A stretch of 7,100 nt of DNA, from contig JADLHH010000203.1 in assembly GCA_020848855.1 (NCBI GenBank), forward strand, positions 1-7,100, written 5' to 3'. Each line of letters opens with the position of its first letter. Position 1 is the first letter of the stretch. Source of the stretch: Anaerolineae bacterium (lineage in GTDB: Bacteria; Chloroflexota; Anaerolineae; Aggregatilineales; Phototrophicaceae). Below the pieces are notes generated by a model that was not told the DNA's origin, searched no databases, and worked only from the letters and a program-made list of their open reading frames with translations. A program made the position numbers and the translations under genes. Below, in pieces: positions 5,492-7,100 of the stretch.

Positions 5492-6571
5492 ATGTTCAGG
5501 CTGAGAGCTGCGCTCATACTCGTCATCATATCGCTTGCGTTCGGCGCATCGGCACAGGACGGTGACGTCCATATCGTTATGCCCGGCGAGAACTTATACC
5601 GCATTGCCCAGCAGTATGGCGTGACGGTCGACTCGATCGCCAGCGCGAACGGTATCGCCAACACCTGGCGGATCGACATCGGTCAGCGGCTGGTCATCCC
5701 GACCATCAGCACACAGGTAACCGAGTCGCCGCCGCCCGAACCCGCAGTCGAACAACCTGTAGAAGTCGCGCCTGCCGTCCAGCCGACTGAACTCCCCGTC
5801 GAATATTACACGGTAGGCTATGGGCAGAGCCTGGCGCAGATCGCCGAGCGCTTCGGCATGACGCTCGGAGAGATCGCCCAGATCAACGGCATCACCAACC
5901 CGAACCTGATCTACGCTGGACAGAAGCTGATCGTCACTCCCAGCCCCGGCAGCGTCACCGCACCATCATCCAACCCCGCCAACGTCCCGGCGACGCCGAT
6001 GAACACCGTGACGCACATCGTCCAGCCAGGCGAGACGCTGGCGTCGATCGCCGACCGTTACGGGATTAGCTGGCTGCAGATCGCCGAAGCGAACAACATC
6101 TACAATGCCGATTACGTCGAAGCCGGAGCGGAAATCCTGATCCCCGGCGGCTCGATCCTGGCAAACGCCGATTACAGCTTCGTCTCCGCGCCCGCCGCGC
6201 CCGCCGCGCGCATCGGCATCGGCAAGGAGATCATCGTCGACCTGAGCGACCAGCGCACGTATGCCTACGAAGACGGCAAGCTCGTGCGCAACGTCCTGTC
6301 CTCGACCGGGCTGCCCGCCACGCCCACCGTGCGCGGCTCGTATAAGGTGCAGCGCAAGTACGTCGCCCAGACGATGACCGGTCCCGGCTACTACCTGCCC
6401 GACGTGCCGTATATTATGTACTTCTTCGCCGGTTATGCCCTGCATGGAACCTACTGGCATAACAACTTCGGGCAGCCGATGAGTCACGGGTGCGTCAACC
6501 TGCCGACCGTCGAAGCCGAATGGTTCTACAACTGGACGGAGATCGGGACGCCCGTTTACGTCGAATTCTGA
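5492..6571 (+). CDS. Secreted L,D-transpeptidase (YkuD family) with three LysM domains
   Basis: This 359-residue protein is predicted to form or edit 3-3 peptidoglycan cross-links, or to attach proteins to the wall, outside the membrane. Residues 1-21 are a signal peptide (RLR, hydrophobic core, ASA before Gln22). LysM domains, which bind the glycan strand, occupy about 26-69 (VMPGENLYRIAQQYGV), 105-148 (GYGQSLAQIAERFGM) and 173-217 (VQPGETLASIADRYGI). A Pro/Glu/Val spacer (75-103) and a shorter Ser/Pro/Ala one (150-172) separate them. The catalytic domain covers about 245-359, opening with KEIIVDLSDQRTYAYEDGK. The family signature is complete: H318-G, then S331-H332-G-C334-V-N336, with C334 the expected nucleophile and 16 residues between H318 and C334, inside the usual range. 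The gene has its own promoter and ribosome site, runs divergently from the M23 operon, and ends in a strong terminator, so it is probably monocistronic. The enzyme call is firm; the choice among cross-linking, editing and protein anchoring is open. Confidence 0.95.
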   Translation: MFRLRAALILVIISLAFGASAQDGDVHIVMPGENLYRIAQQYGVTVDSIASANGIANTWRIDIGQRLVIPTISTQVTESPPPEPAVEQPVEVAPAVQPTELPVEYYTVGYGQSLAQIAERFGMTLGEIAQINGITNPNLIYAGQKLIVTPSPGSVTAPSSNPANVPATPMNTVTHIVQPGETLASIADRYGISWLQIAEANNIYNADYVEAGAEILIPGGSILANADYSFVSAPAAPAARIGIGKEIIVDLSDQRTYAYEDGKLVRNVLSSTGLPATPTVRGSYKVQRKYVAQTMTGPGYYLPDVPYIMYFFAGYALHGTYWHNNFGQPMSHGCVNLPTVEAEWFYNWTEIGTPVYVEF

Positions 6572-6584
6572 TCGCATTATTCGC

Positions 6585-6624
6585 AGGCTGCCGGACGAAC
6601 GGTCGCCCGGCAGCCTTTCATTTT
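6585..6624 (+). terminator. Intrinsic terminator after the L,D-transpeptidase gene
   Basis: AGGCTGCCGG (6585-6594) pairs perfectly with CCGGCAGCCT (6607-6616) around a 12-nt loop, and TTTCATTTT follows (6616-6624). It starts 14 nt after the stop codon at 6571. The T tract is interrupted by CA, but the ten-pair GC-rich stem is strong. Confidence 0.85.
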
Positions 6625-6637
6625 GCCCCGCGTGACC

Positions 6638-7100
6638 ATGAGCCAGCCCCAACCGCCGCCATCCCCGCCTGACCTGGTCGAAAGCTACGATTTCCACACC
6701 CCGTACCGGCACATGTACCTGCTGCTGGCGGCGCTCAGCATCCCGTTCATTCTGCTGCTTCCCCCGCCCGCTCCGATCATCATCGCGGCGGCGCTTGCCA
6801 TCGTGCTTGGGGCGCTCCTTCTCGACGACCGACAGGCGCTCGCCAAGATTGTCCGGCGCGACCTGCCGGGTTTCGCCACGCCTGCCCACCTGTACGCCGT
6901 CGAAATTGGCTTGATCCTGATCGTGCTGGCGCTGGCGACCCGCCACCTGCAGAACTTCGCCTACGACCAGCGGCTGAGCGGCAACGAGTTTTCGTACCTG
7001 ATCAACAGCGGGGTAATCGCCGCCGACGGCTATCATGCCACCGGGACGATCCCGCTGTGGAACCCGTTCATGGGACGCGGCGAACCGCTGATCGAGAACC
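6638..7100 (+). CDS. N-terminal part of a multi-pass membrane protein, YfhO/GT-C-like (truncated by window edge)
   Basis: From the ATG at 6638 the frame stays open for 154 codons to the window edge. An in-frame GTG two codons earlier (6632) is an alternative; neither has a visible Shine-Dalgarno site. After a Pro-rich cytoplasmic start (MSQPQPPPSPPD), hydrophobic segments lie at about 26-41, 46-62 and 86-101. They are followed by a hydrophilic stretch with GNEFSYLINSG (115-125) and the block GTIPLWNPFMGRGEPLIEN (136-154). A PLWNP-x-x-G-x-G-x-PL block after an early helix is typical of large membrane proteins of the YfhO group and related GT-C glycosyltransferase-like proteins, which use lipid-linked sugars at the outer face. 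That assignment rests on one motif and general topology. The enzymatic role cannot be judged because most of the protein is missing. The terminator just upstream implies either its own promoter or read-through. Confidence 0.75.
   Translation, partial: MSQPQPPPSPPDLVESYDFHTPYRHMYLLLAALSIPFILLLPPPAPIIIAAALAIVLGALLLDDRQALAKIVRRDLPGFATPAHLYAVEIGLILIVLALATRHLQNFAYDQRLSGNEFSYLINSGVIAADGYHATGTIPLWNPFMGRGEPLIEN

Noticed and set aside
5966..7036. Minus-strand open frame of 356 codons
   Set aside because: It runs across the transpeptidase catalytic domain, the terminator and the start of the next membrane protein. Its Gly/Arg/Val/Asp-rich composition is typical of a reverse-strand shadow.

Overview
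The window is a high-GC (about 60% by eye), gene-dense bacterial segment devoted almost entirely to the cell envelope. The protein style suggests an uncultured or little-studied Chloroflexota, probably Anaerolineae-like: Thr/Pro/Ala/Glu-rich extracytoplasmic linkers, PPC-type secreted domains, a membrane-anchored TolB-like propeller, an M23 peptidase anchored by one N-terminal helix, and a LysM plus L,D-transpeptidase protein. This taxonomic guess rests on protein character only; no marker gene or RNA gene is present.

Layout, left to right. Positions 1-1797 (minus) hold a secreted 599-residue fragment built from two PPC-like plus two YfaP/DUF2135-like domains, whose C-terminus lies beyond the window. 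A 100-bp gap with a bulged hairpin separates it from an M23 metallopeptidase (1898-3160, minus). Seventeen bases upstream of that gene is a three-helix membrane protein with a TolB-type PD40 propeller and an unnamed C-terminal domain (3178-5325, minus). Together the propeller protein and the peptidase look like one operon, perhaps with the secreted PPC protein as a third, less tightly linked member.

Positions 5326-5491 form a divergent, relatively AT-rich control region. It has a sigma70-like promoter on each strand and two perfect inverted repeats, one covering the -10 and probable start site of the leftward promoter. To the right is a secreted protein with three LysM domains and an intact YkuD catalytic motif (5492-6571, plus), ended by a strong intrinsic terminator at 6585-6624. 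The window closes with the N-terminal 154 residues of a multi-pass membrane protein resembling the YfhO/GT-C group (6638-7100, plus).

Functionally, a peptidoglycan hydrolase operon and a peptidoglycan cross-linking enzyme are transcribed back to back from one palindrome-bearing region, which suggests coordinated wall remodelling. The least explained parts are the C-terminal domain of the propeller protein (residues about 480-700) and the operator-like palindrome at 5351-5372. I found no RNA genes, CRISPR array, insertion sequence or phage genes, and no gene-free stretch longer than about 170 bases.
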